DNA of 64,000 nt, from NCBI RefSeq assembly GCF_013283665.1, contig NZ_JABEKU010000001.1, positions 2,983,137 through 3,047,136 of the forward strand, given 5' to 3'. Shown here piece after piece: positions 50,658 through 60,185 of this stretch; the first letter of the stretch is position 1; every line of letters begins with the position of its first letter. The DNA is from Ensifer sesbaniae. GTDB lineage: Bacteria; Pseudomonadota; Alphaproteobacteria; Rhizobiales; Rhizobiaceae. The position numbers and the translations under genes are program-made. The notes under the pieces were generated by a model, which saw nothing but the letters and a program-made list of their open reading frames with translations, was not told the origin of the DNA and made no database searches.

Positions 50658-52355
50658 ATGTCCGAAGCGCTGGAACGCTATATCGATCAGGGCGTCGGAC
50701 GCGAACCGGCCGATATCGTTTTGAAGGGCGGGCGCTTCTTCGATCTCGTGACCGGCGAGCTGGTCGCCTCCGACATTGCGATCTCCGGCGACCGCATCGT
50801 CGGCACCTTCGGGAGCTACGAGGGGCGCGAGGAGATCGACATCACCGGCCGCATCGTCGTACCCGGCTTCATCGACACGCATCTGCACATCGAATCCTCG
50901 CTCGTCACGCCGCACGAGTTCGACCGCTGCGTCCTGCCGCTCGGCATCACCACCGTCGTCTGCGATCCGCACGAAATTGCCAACGTGCTCGGCACCGAGG
51001 GCATTCAGTTCTTCCTGGATTCGGCCCAGGAAACGATCATGGATATCCGTGTCCAGCTCTCCTCCTGCGTGCCGGCAACGCACCTGGAAACGTCGGGCGC
51101 CGACCTGCCGATCGAAAGGCTCCTGCCCTTCCGCCATCATCCCAAGGTCATCGGCCTCGCCGAGTTCATGAACTTCCCCGGCGTCGTCCACAAGGATCCC
51201 GTCTGTCTCGCCAAGCTTGACGCCTTCCAGAACGGCCATATCGATGGCCACGCGCCGTTGCTCTCCGGCAAGGATCTGAACGGCTATCTCGCCGCCGGCA
51301 TCCGCACCGACCACGAATGCACCAGTGCCGAAGAAGCCATGGAGAAGATCCGCAAGGGCATGCACATCCTCGTGCGCGAGGGTTCGGTCTCGAAGGACCT
51401 CAATGCGCTGATGCCGATCATCACCGAACGCCTGTCACCGCATCTGGCACTCTGCACCGACGATCGCAATCCGCTCGATATCGCCGAGCAGGGCCATCTC
51501 GACCACATGATCCGCACGGCCATCGCCGCCGGCGTCGAGCCGCTGGCGATCTATCGCGCCGCCTCGATCTCGGCCGCCCGCGCCTTCGGGCTCTCCGACC
51601 GCGGCCTTGTCGCCCCCGGCTGGCGCGCGGATCTCGTGGTCGTCGACAGCCTGGAAAACTGCAAAGCCGAGATGGTGTTCTCAGGCGGAAGGCGCGTCAC
51701 GGACGCGCTCTTTGCCACTCGCAATCCGGTTGCGCCCGTTGGGCTCGACAGCGTCAAGGCCGGCCAGGTTCATGCCAGCGCCTTCGGCATCCCCGTGACC
51801 GATGGCGACAGTTCGGTCATCGGCGTGCTCCCCGGCAAGATCATCACCGAACACCGCCGCTACCGCCTGCCGGCCGTCGGCAACCAGACCGGCATCGACC
51901 TCGGTCGCGACATCATCAAGGTGGCCGTCATCGAACGCCACGGCGTCAACGGCAATCACGCCAACGGCTTCGTCCAGGGTTTCGGGCTGAAGAAGGGCGC
52001 AATCGCCTCGACCGTCGGCCATGACAGCCACAATATCTGCGTCGTCGGCGTCAACGACGAGGACATGGCGATCGCCGCCAACCGGCTCGGCGAAATCAAG
52101 GGCGGTTTCGTCGTCGTCGAAGACGGCAAGGTGACCGGCGAGATCGCGCTGCCGGTCGCGGGCCTGATGAGCCTGGAGCCCTACGAGTCCGTGCGCGATA
52201 CCCTGCACCACCTGAGACACGCCGCCTTCGCGCTCGGAGCCACGCTGGAAGAGCCCTTCCTGCAGCTCGCCTTCCTGCCGCTGCCGGTCATCCCGCACCT
52301 GAAGATCTCCGACCGCGGGCTGGTCGACGTCGACAAGTTCATGCTGATCGGCTGA
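50658..52355 (+). CDS. ade: Adenine deaminase
   Basis: 565 residues, normal length. Amidohydrolase-fold enzyme that converts adenine to hypoxanthine in purine salvage. The metal ligands are in [19 protein letters not shown] and [32 protein letters not shown], and the catalytic Asp is in [11 protein letters not shown]. The C-terminal adenine deaminase domain ([49 protein letters not shown]) is complete. GGAG precedes the ATG. Confidence 0.95.
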   Translation: MSEALERYIDQGVGREPADIVLKGGRFFDLVTGELVASDIAISGDRIVGTFGSYEGREEIDITGRIVVPGFIDTHLHIESSLVTPHEFDRCVLPLGITTVVCDPHEIANVLGTEGIQFFLDSAQETIMDIRVQLSSCVPATHLETSGADLPIERLLPFRHHPKVIGLAEFMNFPGVVHKDPVCLAKLDAFQNGHIDGHAPLLSGKDLNGYLAAGIRTDHECTSAEEAMEKIRKGMHILVREGSVSKDLNALMPIITERLSPHLALCTDDRNPLDIAEQGHLDHMIRTAIAAGVEPLAIYRAASISAARAFGLSDRGLVAPGWRADLVVVDSLENCKAEMVFSGGRRVTDALFATRNPVAPVGLDSVKAGQVHASAFGIPVTDGDSSVIGVLPGKIITEHRRYRLPAVGNQTGIDLGRDIIKVAVIERHGVNGNHANGFVQGFGLKKGAIASTVGHDSHNICVVGVNDEDMAIAANRLGEIKGGFVVVEDGKVTGEIALPVAGLMSLEPYESVRDTLHHLRHAAFALGATLEEPFLQLAFLPLPVIPHLKISDRGLVDVDKFMLIG

Positions 52356-52380
52356 GGCCCGCCTCTGGCCGCTGGAGCGC

Positions 52381-52845
52381 TCAATTGTCCGCCGCGGCGG
52401 GCGCCAGCTCCTTGCGGAAATAGACGACCCGCTCCGTCTCTTCGAAGCCGAGCGCCATGTGCAGGCTCTGGCTCCTGAGATTGTCGGTCGCCGTGTCGGA
52501 GGCAAGCTCCTGGCATCCCTGGCTCGTCGCCCAGCGTTCCACCGCGGTGATCAGCGCACGCGCCACGCCACGGCGGCGATACCGAGGCAACACGTAAATC
52601 CCTTCGAGAAAGGCCACGGGCGAGGTTTGGCAGCCGTTGACATAGTCCCTGCGGATCGACGCCTCGGCAAAGCCCGCGGCGACCCCCGCCTCGTCCTCGC
52701 ATAGGAACGACGCATAGCGATCGCGTTCGGCAAGGGAGGATTCGACCTCGGCGCGATGCTCCGCTTCCGGCGTATCTGGCCAGAGTGCCAGACGCATCTC
52801 GATCCAGCGGCCGATGGTTTCACCATCCATCAACAAGACGCGCAT
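52381..52845 (-). CDS. GNAT acetyltransferase resembling aminoglycoside 6'-N-acetyltransferase
   Basis: 154 residues. Compared with the chromosomal AAC(6')-I enzymes I know, the stretch RIRR-like ASIRRDYVNGCQTSPVAFLEGIYVLPRYRRRGVARALI and the ending ALGFEETERVVYFRK are strikingly alike, as is WIEMRLALWPDTPEAEHRAEV at the N-terminus. It may acetylate aminoglycosides or a related native amine; resistance is not shown. The start overlaps the alpha-glucosidase stop (TGATG), so it is co-transcribed with that gene. Confidence 0.75.
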   Translation of the reverse strand: MRVLLMDGETIGRWIEMRLALWPDTPEAEHRAEVESSLAERDRYASFLCEDEAGVAAGFAEASIRRDYVNGCQTSPVAFLEGIYVLPRYRRRGVARALITAVERWATSQGCQELASDTATDNLRSQSLHMALGFEETERVVYFRKELAPAAADN

Positions 52846-54479
52846 CAGAATTTCCCTGAGAAGGCCGACAATCCGGAGAGCTGAATGCTACCGGCTTCGA
52901 GGCGCGCCGGATATCCGGGCAAATCCAGGGGGTGCACCGGAGCGGGCGGCAGGAACACCTGCGGCTCGCGAGTGAGGTTGAAGACGAAGAGCAGGCGCTC
53001 GCCGTCCTTTTCGCGAACGAAGGCCAAGAGGTCGCTGTTCGTGTCGAGGAAACGCATCGCGCCATCACGCAATACCGGTTGTGCATTGCGGAAAGCGAGC
53101 GTCGCCCGGTAGTGGTCGAGGGTCGTATCCACGCCCGCGGCCATCGCGTCCACGGCCAAGCGGCGGTGTTCAGCCGGCACCGGCAGCCAGGGCTTGCCAG
53201 CGGAGAAGCCGGCATTGGCCGCAGCCTCTTCCCAGACCATCGGCGTGCGGCACCCGTCGCGGCCCTTGTAGGACGGCCAGAAGCGGATGCCATAGGGATC
53301 GCGCAGGTCCTCGAAGGCAAGCGCCGCCTCCGGAAGCCCCAGTTCTTCGCCCTGATAGAGACAGATCGACCCGCGCAGGCTGGAAAGCAGCGTGATCGCC
53401 AGCCGCGCCACCCTCTCCCGCTCGGCCTCGTTCCGGGCGAAGCGGCTGACATGGCGCGTCACGTCATGGTTGGAAAAGGCCCAGCAGACCCAGCCGTCGG
53501 TGACCACCTTCTGGAAATTCTCGACGCAGCGGCGGATATGCCGCGCTGTAAAGTCCGGACCGAGCAGATCGAAGGTGTAGCACATGTTGAGCTTGTCGCC
53601 GCCGCCGGTATAGGCGGCTACGGTCTTCAGCGAGCGGGCGCCATCACCGACTTCGCCGACGGTCATGCGCCCCTCGTAACGGTCGAGCAGCGCCCGGAAG
53701 CGCTGGAGGAAGGCGATGTTTTCGGGCTGGCTCTTGTCGTGGAGATGGTCCTGCATGCCGTAGGGGTTTACGTCAGGCGCATCGTTGCTGGTTGCGTCCG
53801 GATCGGGAACGAGCGGCGGGTTGTCCCTGAGATGCCGGTCGTGAAAATAGAAGTTGACGGTATCGAGGCGGAAGCCGTCGACGCCGCGATCGAGCCAGAA
53901 GCGGGCGGCATCGAGCACGGCATCCTGGACTGCGGGATTGTGGAAGTTGAGGTCTGGCTGCGAGCCGAGGAAGTTGTGCATGTAGTATTGCTTGCGCACC
54001 CCGTCCCATTCCCAGGCCGGCCCGCCGAAGATCGACAGCCAGTTGTTGGGCGCCGTGCCGTCCGGCTTCGGATCGGCCCAGACATACCAATCGGCCTTCG
54101 GATTCGTCCGGTCCGAGCGGCTTTCGATGAACCAGGGATGGCGATCGGACGTATGCGAGATAACCTGATCGATGATGACCTTGAGGCCGAGACGATGGGC
54201 CTCGCCAAGCATCTCGTCGAAATCGGCGAGCGTCCCGAACATCGGGTCGACGTCGCAATAGTCCGATACGTCGTAGCCCATGTCGGCCTGCGGTGAGGTG
54301 AAGAACGGCGACAGCCAGATCGCGTCGACGCCGAGCGAGGCGATATGCGCCAGCCGTCGGGTGACGCCCTTCAGATCGCCGATGCCGTCGTCGTCGGTAT
54401 CCTGGAAGGAGCGCGGATAGACCTGGTAGATCACCGCGCCGCGCCACCAATCGTCACCCGATACCTGCCGAGACGTCAT
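52845..54479 (-). CDS. aglA: Alpha-glucosidase, GH13
   Basis: 544 residues. All GH13 regions are present: DQVISHTSDRHPWF (region I), GVDGFRLDTVNFYFHDR with the nucleophile Asp (region II), MTVGEVGD with the acid Glu (region III) and CWAFSNHDVTRH (region IV). It begins WWRGAVIYQVYPRSFQDTDDDGIGDLKGV as in oligo-1,6-/alpha-glucosidases. The rhizobial AglA is of this type, but here the agl transporter genes are absent, so the symbol is by similarity only. Cytoplasmic, no signal peptide. Confidence 0.88.
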   Translation of the reverse strand: MTSRQVSGDDWWRGAVIYQVYPRSFQDTDDDGIGDLKGVTRRLAHIASLGVDAIWLSPFFTSPQADMGYDVSDYCDVDPMFGTLADFDEMLGEAHRLGLKVIIDQVISHTSDRHPWFIESRSDRTNPKADWYVWADPKPDGTAPNNWLSIFGGPAWEWDGVRKQYYMHNFLGSQPDLNFHNPAVQDAVLDAARFWLDRGVDGFRLDTVNFYFHDRHLRDNPPLVPDPDATSNDAPDVNPYGMQDHLHDKSQPENIAFLQRFRALLDRYEGRMTVGEVGDGARSLKTVAAYTGGGDKLNMCYTFDLLGPDFTARHIRRCVENFQKVVTDGWVCWAFSNHDVTRHVSRFARNEAERERVARLAITLLSSLRGSICLYQGEELGLPEAALAFEDLRDPYGIRFWPSYKGRDGCRTPMVWEEAAANAGFSAGKPWLPVPAEHRRLAVDAMAAGVDTTLDHYRATLAFRNAQPVLRDGAMRFLDTNSDLLAFVREKDGERLLFVFNLTREPQVFLPPAPVHPLDLPGYPARLEAGSIQLSGLSAFSGKF

Positions 54480-54643
54480 GAATGCCCCCTTGAAGACGGT
54501 CCGCCCGCAAAGGTGTAGCGTTGCTCGGCGGATCAGTAAACGCCGTCTTCCATCGTCACGTACGCCACCGGAAACAATCTCTTGCCGAGAGCGGCGGAGC
54601 CCCTTATCCCGTCTCAGGCGAAATCTTGCGAGGAGGAAAGCCG

Positions 54644-55561
54644 TTGGCCGGGAAGATGCTTGCGATCGGGGAGTGCATGGTCGAGCTCATGCAGGCGGAA
54701 GGCGGGCTGCTGCGCAAAGGCTATGCCGGCGACACCTTCAACGCCGCCTACTATGCGCGGCTGTTCATGCCCGCCGACTGGACCGTCGCCTATTGCTCCG
54801 CCGTGGGCACCGATACCGTCTCGGACGAGATGCTAGCCTTCATGGCGGAAAAAGGGATCGACACTTCTGCCGTGCGCCGGATCGAGAACCGTTCGGCCGG
54901 GCTCTACATGATCCACCTGAAGGACGGCGAGCGCAGCTTCTCCTACTGGCGCTCGCACTCGGCCGCCAAGCTGCTGGCCGACGATGCCGATCATCTGCGG
55001 CGCGCGATCGAGACCTCCGACCTCATCCTCTATTCCGGCATCACCCTGGCGATCCTTGCTCCCGATGCGGGGGAGACGCTGCTTTCGGAGCTGCGTCGCG
55101 CGAAAGCCGCCGGCAAGCTGGTGGTCTTCGACCCCAATATTCGCCCGCGGCTTTGGGACGACGCCGAACGCATGCGCCGGACGCTGACCGATGGCGCCCG
55201 CGCGGCAAGCCTCGTCATGCCGAGTTTCGACGACGAGGTCACCCATTTCGGCGACGCCTCGATCGAAGCGACGATCGCGCGTTACAAGGGCCTCGGCGCC
55301 GCCAATGTCGTCGTGAAAGATGGCGAGAAGGGCGTGACGCTCGCCTTCGGGGATGCCCCCCTCCAGCACGTGCCCGCAATGCCGGTCGAACATGTCGTCG
55401 ACACGACCAGCGCCGGCGACAGTTTCAACGGTGCCTTCGTCGCCCGCCTGGTCGCCGGTGCTCAATCGGCCGAGGCCGCCGCCTTTGCAGCAAGCGTTGC
55501 CGCCGGTGTTATCGGCCATCATGGGGCGCTCGTCCCCAAGGAAAAGCTGCCTGTCGCTTGA
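54644..55561 (+). CDS. kdgK: PfkB-family sugar kinase, probable 2-dehydro-3-deoxygluconokinase
   Basis: 305 residues from the TTG at 54644, which has AGGAGG 7 nt upstream; the ATG at 54656 is too far from it. Ribokinase fold: MLAIGECMVELMQ at the N-terminus, KGYAGDTFNAAYYARL, and the C-terminal PfkB signature DTTSAGDSFNGAFVARL containing the catalytic Asp. These N-terminal features are typical of KDG kinases, which feed pectin/glucuronate breakdown into the Entner-Doudoroff route. Specificity is inferred. Confidence 0.85.
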   Translation: MAGKMLAIGECMVELMQAEGGLLRKGYAGDTFNAAYYARLFMPADWTVAYCSAVGTDTVSDEMLAFMAEKGIDTSAVRRIENRSAGLYMIHLKDGERSFSYWRSHSAAKLLADDADHLRRAIETSDLILYSGITLAILAPDAGETLLSELRRAKAAGKLVVFDPNIRPRLWDDAERMRRTLTDGARAASLVMPSFDDEVTHFGDASIEATIARYKGLGAANVVVKDGEKGVTLAFGDAPLQHVPAMPVEHVVDTTSAGDSFNGAFVARLVAGAQSAEAAAFAASVAAGVIGHHGALVPKEKLPVA

Positions 55562-55595
55562 GCGGCAGGATCGCTTTCAGCTTTGCTTTGGTCAC

Positions 55596-55696
55596 GCAAT
55601 TCCGGACGGAAAACCGCTTCGCACTTTTCCTGGAACTGCTTGCCTGTCTTCCGCAGTTCCGAACGGAAAACCGCTTCGCACTTTTCCTGGAACTGC
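55596..55696. repeat. Two-unit hairpin repeat array at the 3' end of der
   Basis: Units 55596-55639 and 55653-55696, 44 nt each, separated by 13 nt. Each has the core GGAAAACCGCTTCGCACTTTTCC (23 nt; a GGAAAA/TTTTCC stem) inside GCAATTCC or GCAGTTCC / GGAACTGC arms. It is the same core as the array at 62977-63177 but with different outer arms. The array ends 1 nt before the der stop codon. Confidence 0.85.
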
Positions 55697-55697
55697 T

Positions 55698-57131
55698 TTA
55701 ACGCCGCTTTTTCGCCTTCGATTCGTAGGGGTTGTCACCCGAGCGGAAATGCATGCGGATCGGCACGCCCGGCAGGTCGAAATCGTTGCGCAGACCGTTG
55801 ATCAGGTAGCGCACGTAAGATTCCGGCAGCGCGTCGGGGCGCGTGCAGGAGATCATGAAGCCCGGCGGGCGGGCCTTCACCTGCGTCATGTATTTGAGCT
55901 TCAGGCGGCGGCCGGACACGGCCGGTGGCGGATGCTGGATCTGCTGCGATTCCAGCCAGCGGTTGAGCCGCGCGGTGGAGATGCGGCGGTTCCAGGTCCT
56001 GTCCGTCTCGATGATCGCCTGCATCAGCCGATCGAGGCCATAGCCGGTGTGGCCGGAAATCGGCACGGCGCGGATGCCGCGTGCCTGCGGCAGCAGCCGC
56101 TCGGTCTTTTCACGAAGGTCGGCAAGCACCGCCTGCCAGTCCTCGACTAGGTCCCACTTGTTGAAGGCGAGCACTGCCGCCCTGCCCTCGCGCAGCACGA
56201 GATCGACGATCTGCAGATCCTGCTTTTCGAAAGGGATGGTCGCGTCGAAGACGATGACGACCGTTTCGGCAAAGCGGATCGCGCGCAGCGCATCGGCGAC
56301 CGAGAGCTTTTCCAGCTTCTCCTGCACCTTGGCCTTGCGGCGCATGCCGGCCGTGTCGAACATCTTGATGGTGCGGCCGCGCCATTCCCATTCGACCGAA
56401 ATGGAATCGCGGGTAATGCCGGCTTCCGGCCCGGTCAAAAGCCTGTCCTCGCCGAGGAAGCGGTTGATCAGCGTCGACTTGCCGGCATTCGGACGGCCGA
56501 CGATCGCCACGCGCAAGGGCTTCGTCTCGTCATAGGCCGGCTCGGCCTCCTCGTCCTCGGCCCCCTCCCCGGCACCGGCTGGACGGATATCGACGTCGGT
56601 CTCCGCCACGTCTTCCCTGGGCGGGAAGGCTCTCTCTTCCCCGAGCGCGGCGACAATGGCGTCGCGCAGGTCGAGCATGCCTTCGCCATGCTCGGCCGAA
56701 ATCGGGCAAGGATCGCCGAGGCCTAGCGTGAAAGCGTCGTAATATCCGCCGTCGGAGCCGCGCGCCTCGGACTTGTTGGCGACGACAATGACGGGCTTGC
56801 CACGACGGCGCAGCATCTCGGCCAATGTCTCGTCGGCCGGCGTCAAGCCGGCCTTGGCGTCGATCAGGAACAGCGTGAGATCGGCCTCGTCGATCGCGGC
56901 TTCCGTCTGCGCCCACATGCGCCCCTGCAGGCTGTCGGGCGGCGACTGTTCGAGCCCGGCGGTGTCGATGATGCGGAACTTGAGGTCGATCAGCTTGGCG
57001 TCGCCCGGCCGACGGTCGCGGGTAACGCCTGGCGTATCGTCGACAAGCGCCAGCTTCTTGCCGACCAGACGGTTGAACAAGGTGGACTTGCCGACATTGG
57101 GACGCCCGATGATGGCGACGGTGAAGCTCAT
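55698..57131 (-). CDS. der: Ribosome-associated GTPase Der (EngA)
   Basis: 477 residues from the ATG at 57131 ([16 protein letters not shown]). Two tandem G domains with GRPNVGKS and GRPNAGKS P-loops, DTPGVTRDR and [11 protein letters not shown]3 regions, and NKSE/NKWD G4 motifs. A C-terminal KH-like domain follows ([52 protein letters not shown]). Between the G domains is an acidic linker ([14 protein letters not shown]). Essential for 50S subunit assembly. A YfgM-like gene lies upstream, as in many proteobacteria. Confidence 0.96.
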   Translation of the reverse strand: MSFTVAIIGRPNVGKSTLFNRLVGKKLALVDDTPGVTRDRRPGDAKLIDLKFRIIDTAGLEQSPPDSLQGRMWAQTEAAIDEADLTLFLIDAKAGLTPADETLAEMLRRRGKPVIVVANKSEARGSDGGYYDAFTLGLGDPCPISAEHGEGMLDLRDAIVAALGEERAFPPREDVAETDVDIRPAGAGEGAEDEEAEPAYDETKPLRVAIVGRPNAGKSTLINRFLGEDRLLTGPEAGITRDSISVEWEWRGRTIKMFDTAGMRRKAKVQEKLEKLSVADALRAIRFAETVVIVFDATIPFEKQDLQIVDLVLREGRAAVLAFNKWDLVEDWQAVLADLREKTERLLPQARGIRAVPISGHTGYGLDRLMQAIIETDRTWNRRISTARLNRWLESQQIQHPPPAVSGRRLKLKYMTQVKARPPGFMISCTRPDALPESYVRYLINGLRNDFDLPGVPIRMHFRSGDNPYESKAKKRR

Positions 57132-57259
57132 GGATCTATCCGTTTCCGCTTGGAGCGCGGCAGCCGATTTGGGCGGGCCGCGCTCGTAATTTCGTTCTCC
57201 GCCGCATTGAGGCGGCGCCGGAGCGTTCCTCAGGGGAACCGCTCCGTCTGATTCCTCGT

Positions 57260-57303
57260 GCAATTCCAGGCGCAAAACCGCTGCGCACTTTTGCTGGAAC
57301 TGC
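57260..57303. repeat. Single hairpin repeat unit upstream of der
   Basis: GCAATTCC...GGAACTGC arms around CGCAAAACCGCTGCGCACTTTTG. A diverged member of the family at 55596-55696, with the core stem changed but the arms kept. Confidence 0.7.
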
Positions 57304-57316
57304 TTTAAATGCTTTA

Positions 57317-57358
57317 GCGCACAACCCCAAGATCGAGATCGATTTTGGGATCATGCGC
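57317..57358. repeat. Imperfect palindrome between der and the YfgM-like gene
   Basis: Nested inverted pairs GCGC...GCGC, CCCCAA...TTGGGA and ATCGA-GA-TCGAT. A second type of intergenic palindrome of the kind common in Sinorhizobium, adjoining the previous one. Confidence 0.6.
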
Positions 57359-57413
57359 TGATTCGAAAGGGTCGTGCACCCTGTGCCCGTCCACATGGCG
57401 GATGGGCGAAACG

Positions 57414-58082
57414 TCAGGCCTTGCCGCTGGCGGTGATCACGTCGAGCAGCATCTGGGCGCGGCCGGCGACGTTGCGCGGGCTCTGCTGATCGTCGACGAT
57501 CTGCTGAAACCAGGTCTTTGCCTTGGCGTAATCACCGGCCTTGTAGGCCGCAAGCCCGAGCGCTTCGCGCGCCGAATGACGCATGTTGTTCTGCGGCGTC
57601 GCGAGTTGCTCGACTTCGGCCGAAACCTGGTCGTAGCTGCCGACGTCAACCAGCAGATAGGCGGCACGCAGCCGCGCCGCGTCCTGGATGGCCGCCGGTA
57701 CGCTGCCGTCCCTGCCAATCGCCGAGAATGCCTTTACCGCCGCATCGGTGTCGCCCTTCTGGGCCTGAAGCGTCGCCGCGCGCAGGCGCGCCAGCACCGG
57801 ATAGGCGCCGTAGCCGTCCTTCTCCAGCGCGTTCAAGGCAGCAAGCGCCTCGTCCGTCTTGTTTTCCTTGGCGAGATTGAGCGCCTGCAGGAAGGCGTCG
57901 CCCGACTTCGACGAGGCCCCCTCCTGCCAGTAGTCGAATCCGACCTTGCCGATGGTTCCGAGGACAATGAGCACGGCGATCCCGACGATGACACCGCCGA
58001 AACGCGCCCAGATATTCTTCATCTGGTCGGAACGCAGTTCCTCATTGACCTCGCGGATAAAGCTGTCGTCTTGGTTCGCCAT
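57414..58082 (-). CDS. YfgM-like membrane-anchored tetratricopeptide protein
   Basis: 222 residues. A short cytoplasmic N-terminus (DDSFIREVNEELRSDQMKNIWARFG), one membrane helix (VIVGIAVLIVLGTIGKVGF, about 30-48), then periplasmic helical repeats (AFLQALNLAKENKTDEALAALNAL; REALGLAAYKAGDYAKAKTWFQQIV). This matches the YfgM/TPR_21 pattern, a SecYEG/chaperone-linked protein encoded upstream of der in enterobacteria. bamB, usually between them, is absent here. Confidence 0.83.
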   Translation of the reverse strand: MANQDDSFIREVNEELRSDQMKNIWARFGGVIVGIAVLIVLGTIGKVGFDYWQEGASSKSGDAFLQALNLAKENKTDEALAALNALEKDGYGAYPVLARLRAATLQAQKGDTDAAVKAFSAIGRDGSVPAAIQDAARLRAAYLLVDVGSYDQVSAEVEQLATPQNNMRHSAREALGLAAYKAGDYAKAKTWFQQIVDDQQSPRNVAGRAQMLLDVITASGKA

Positions 58083-58259
58083 CTACTGCCCCGGCCTTGC
58101 CTGCCCACTGATGCGCCATCCCGACCGTCATCGACGGGAACAGCGCACGATCTCAAACTGTTCGAGCACGCGCGATGCGTTCTTGCCCACGCACCGCGCT
58201 CTCATGGATTTTGCGCCTTCTACCCGATTTTGCGGCGCTTGTAAGGGGGCCGACGTGAT

Positions 58260-58847
58260 TTAGCCCATCACCACCGGCGCGACGCCGATCAACCACTCGT
58301 GAAACTTCCAGGTAAACAGCACATAGCCGACGAGGCCGATGACGATTGCCAACACGTCGTTCGTCGATGACTTGAACACCGGCAGCACGCGCTCCCCTGC
58401 CCGCTCGCGGCGCTTCAGCGAGATGCGCAGGATCACGCCCCAGGCGAGAAACGAACCGAACAGCAGGACGGAAGATGTCTCGCCGTTGGCGAGCAGATGC
58501 GCGAAGGCCCAGAGCTTGATCGACAGGATCTGCGGATGCTTCAACGCCACCGCAATGCGGCCCGCCGGCAGGAAGCCTGCAGCCAGGGAGACAAATGCGA
58601 AAAGCATCAGCAGAAGCGCAATGTGGCGCAGGAACACCGGCGGATCGTAGAGCATGCCCGTTTCACTGCGGGCCTGGCCGAAGCCATAGATGATCAGACA
58701 GAGGCCGATGAGACTGAGGAGCGCATAAATCCCCATCCAGGTTCCCTTGCCGCGGCTCTCGATGACGCTAGCCCGCAAACCGGGCGCAACCACGCGGATG
58801 AGATGCATGCCGAGAAAGATGATGATGCCGAGAACGAGTATCGCCAT
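58260..58847 (-). CDS. NnrU family membrane protein
   Basis: 195 residues from the ATG at 58847 (MAILVLGIIIFLGMHLIRVVAPGLRA). The open frame continues to 59261 but loses family similarity. About five or six membrane helices, with the NnrU pattern SLIGLCLIIYGFGQARSETGMLYDPP and KHPQILSIKLWAFAHLLANGETSSVLLFGSFLAWGV. NnrU was named in denitrification clusters; no other denitrification gene is nearby, so its role here is unknown. Confidence 0.88.
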   Translation of the reverse strand: MAILVLGIIIFLGMHLIRVVAPGLRASVIESRGKGTWMGIYALLSLIGLCLIIYGFGQARSETGMLYDPPVFLRHIALLLMLFAFVSLAAGFLPAGRIAVALKHPQILSIKLWAFAHLLANGETSSVLLFGSFLAWGVILRISLKRRERAGERVLPVFKSSTNDVLAIVIGLVGYVLFTWKFHEWLIGVAPVVMG

Positions 58848-59073
58848 GGGGCCACCGCTTTGTTCGAGATATCGGACCAAGACAGCGTCCGCGTGCCGGG
58901 CAGGCGCGCTTGAGTCGCTGTAGCTCTTTGATTTTTTATGCCATTCGCCCTTGGACCGATTCTGGCCCGGGTGGCTATGGAGTAGCCTTGATGGCGTCCT
59001 TTTTCCAGCCCGATCAAAGGATTGCCGCAATTTCGAACCATCTGCGACGAAAATTTCCTCGCTGCAGTTGATC

Positions 59074-60081
59074 ATGATTCGTATATCTCTCGCCTTTTCC
59101 CTTGCCATGGTACCTGCGCTTGCGCGCTCCGAACCGGCGACGCCGGCCACCGTCCCCACCGCTGACCTGCAGCTCGTCATCGTCTCTTTCGACGGCGCCC
59201 ATGACAATGCGCTTTGGGAAAAGAGCCTGGCGATGGCGAAGCACACCGGCGCGCATTTCACCTATTTTCTCTCCTGCACCTTCCTGATGACCAGGGCCGA
59301 CGGCAAGGAGATCTATAGGCCGCCGGGCCAGAAGCCCGGCCGCTCGAATGTCGGCTTCGCCCAGAGCCGCGAGGAGATTGCGGTTCGCGCCGGTCATATC
59401 TGGCAGGCCCATCTCGATGGCCACGATATCGCCAGCCACGCCTGCGGCCATTTCGACGGCAAGGGCTGGAGCAAGGCCGACTGGCAGAGCGAATTCGCGA
59501 CCTTCAACACTGCGCTCCGCGACGCCTGGAAGAAGGCGGAGAGGCCAGAGGCGGAGCCCGAGGGCTGGGCCGAGTTCGCCAAGGCCGACGTCAAGGGTTT
59601 CCGTGCTCCCTATCTCTCGCTGAGCGACGGTCTGCTGCCGGCCCTGAAGGAAACGGGCTTCACCTATGACGCCAGCCTGGTGACCAAGGGACCGGGCTGG
59701 CCGACGGCCAAGGACGGGTTGCCGCGCTTCGGCTTGCCGCTGATCCCCGAGGGACCGTCACAGCGCCCGGTCATCGGCATGGACTACAATCTCTTCGTCC
59801 GCCACTCCATGGGTATCGAGAACAAGAAGGACAGCGCGCGCTTCGAGGAGCGCACCTACGAGGCCTACAGGAAAGCCTTCGACCGCGAATATGGCGGCGA
59901 CCGAATTCCCCTGCAGCTCGGCTTCCATTTCGTCGAGATGAACGGCGGCGCCTATTGGCGCGCCCTCGATCGTTTGCTGACGGAAGTCTGTGGAAAGTCC
60001 GACGTTGCCTGTGTCAGTTATGCCCAGGCCTTGCCGATGATCGAGCAGGCAAAAAAGAAGGCGGATCGCTCCGCCTTCTAA
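59074..60081 (+). CDS. Polysaccharide deacetylase-like exported protein
   Basis: 335 residues from the ATG at 59074 (MIRISLAFSLAMVPALA signal peptide). The domain begins LQLVIVSFDGAHDNALWEKS, and HLDGHDIASHACGHFDGKGW holds the two metal-binding His expected of NodB-type deacetylases. FRAPYLSLSDGLLPALKETGFTYDASLV is the third motif. The usual TFDD at the start is altered to SFDG, so the catalytic base Asp is retained but the second Asp is not, and activity is uncertain. Probably periplasmic. Confidence 0.82.
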   Translation: MIRISLAFSLAMVPALARSEPATPATVPTADLQLVIVSFDGAHDNALWEKSLAMAKHTGAHFTYFLSCTFLMTRADGKEIYRPPGQKPGRSNVGFAQSREEIAVRAGHIWQAHLDGHDIASHACGHFDGKGWSKADWQSEFATFNTALRDAWKKAERPEAEPEGWAEFAKADVKGFRAPYLSLSDGLLPALKETGFTYDASLVTKGPGWPTAKDGLPRFGLPLIPEGPSQRPVIGMDYNLFVRHSMGIENKKDSARFEERTYEAYRKAFDREYGGDRIPLQLGFHFVEMNGGAYWRALDRLLTEVCGKSDVACVSYAQALPMIEQAKKKADRSAF

Positions 60082-60185
60082 CTTGGGACATATCGCTCAC
60101 TCGGTTCCATAGCCTCAGCCGATATGCAGCGCGGGACTGAGCGCGCCGCGCGACTCGCTGTCACGCGACACGCTCCGAGCACGAG

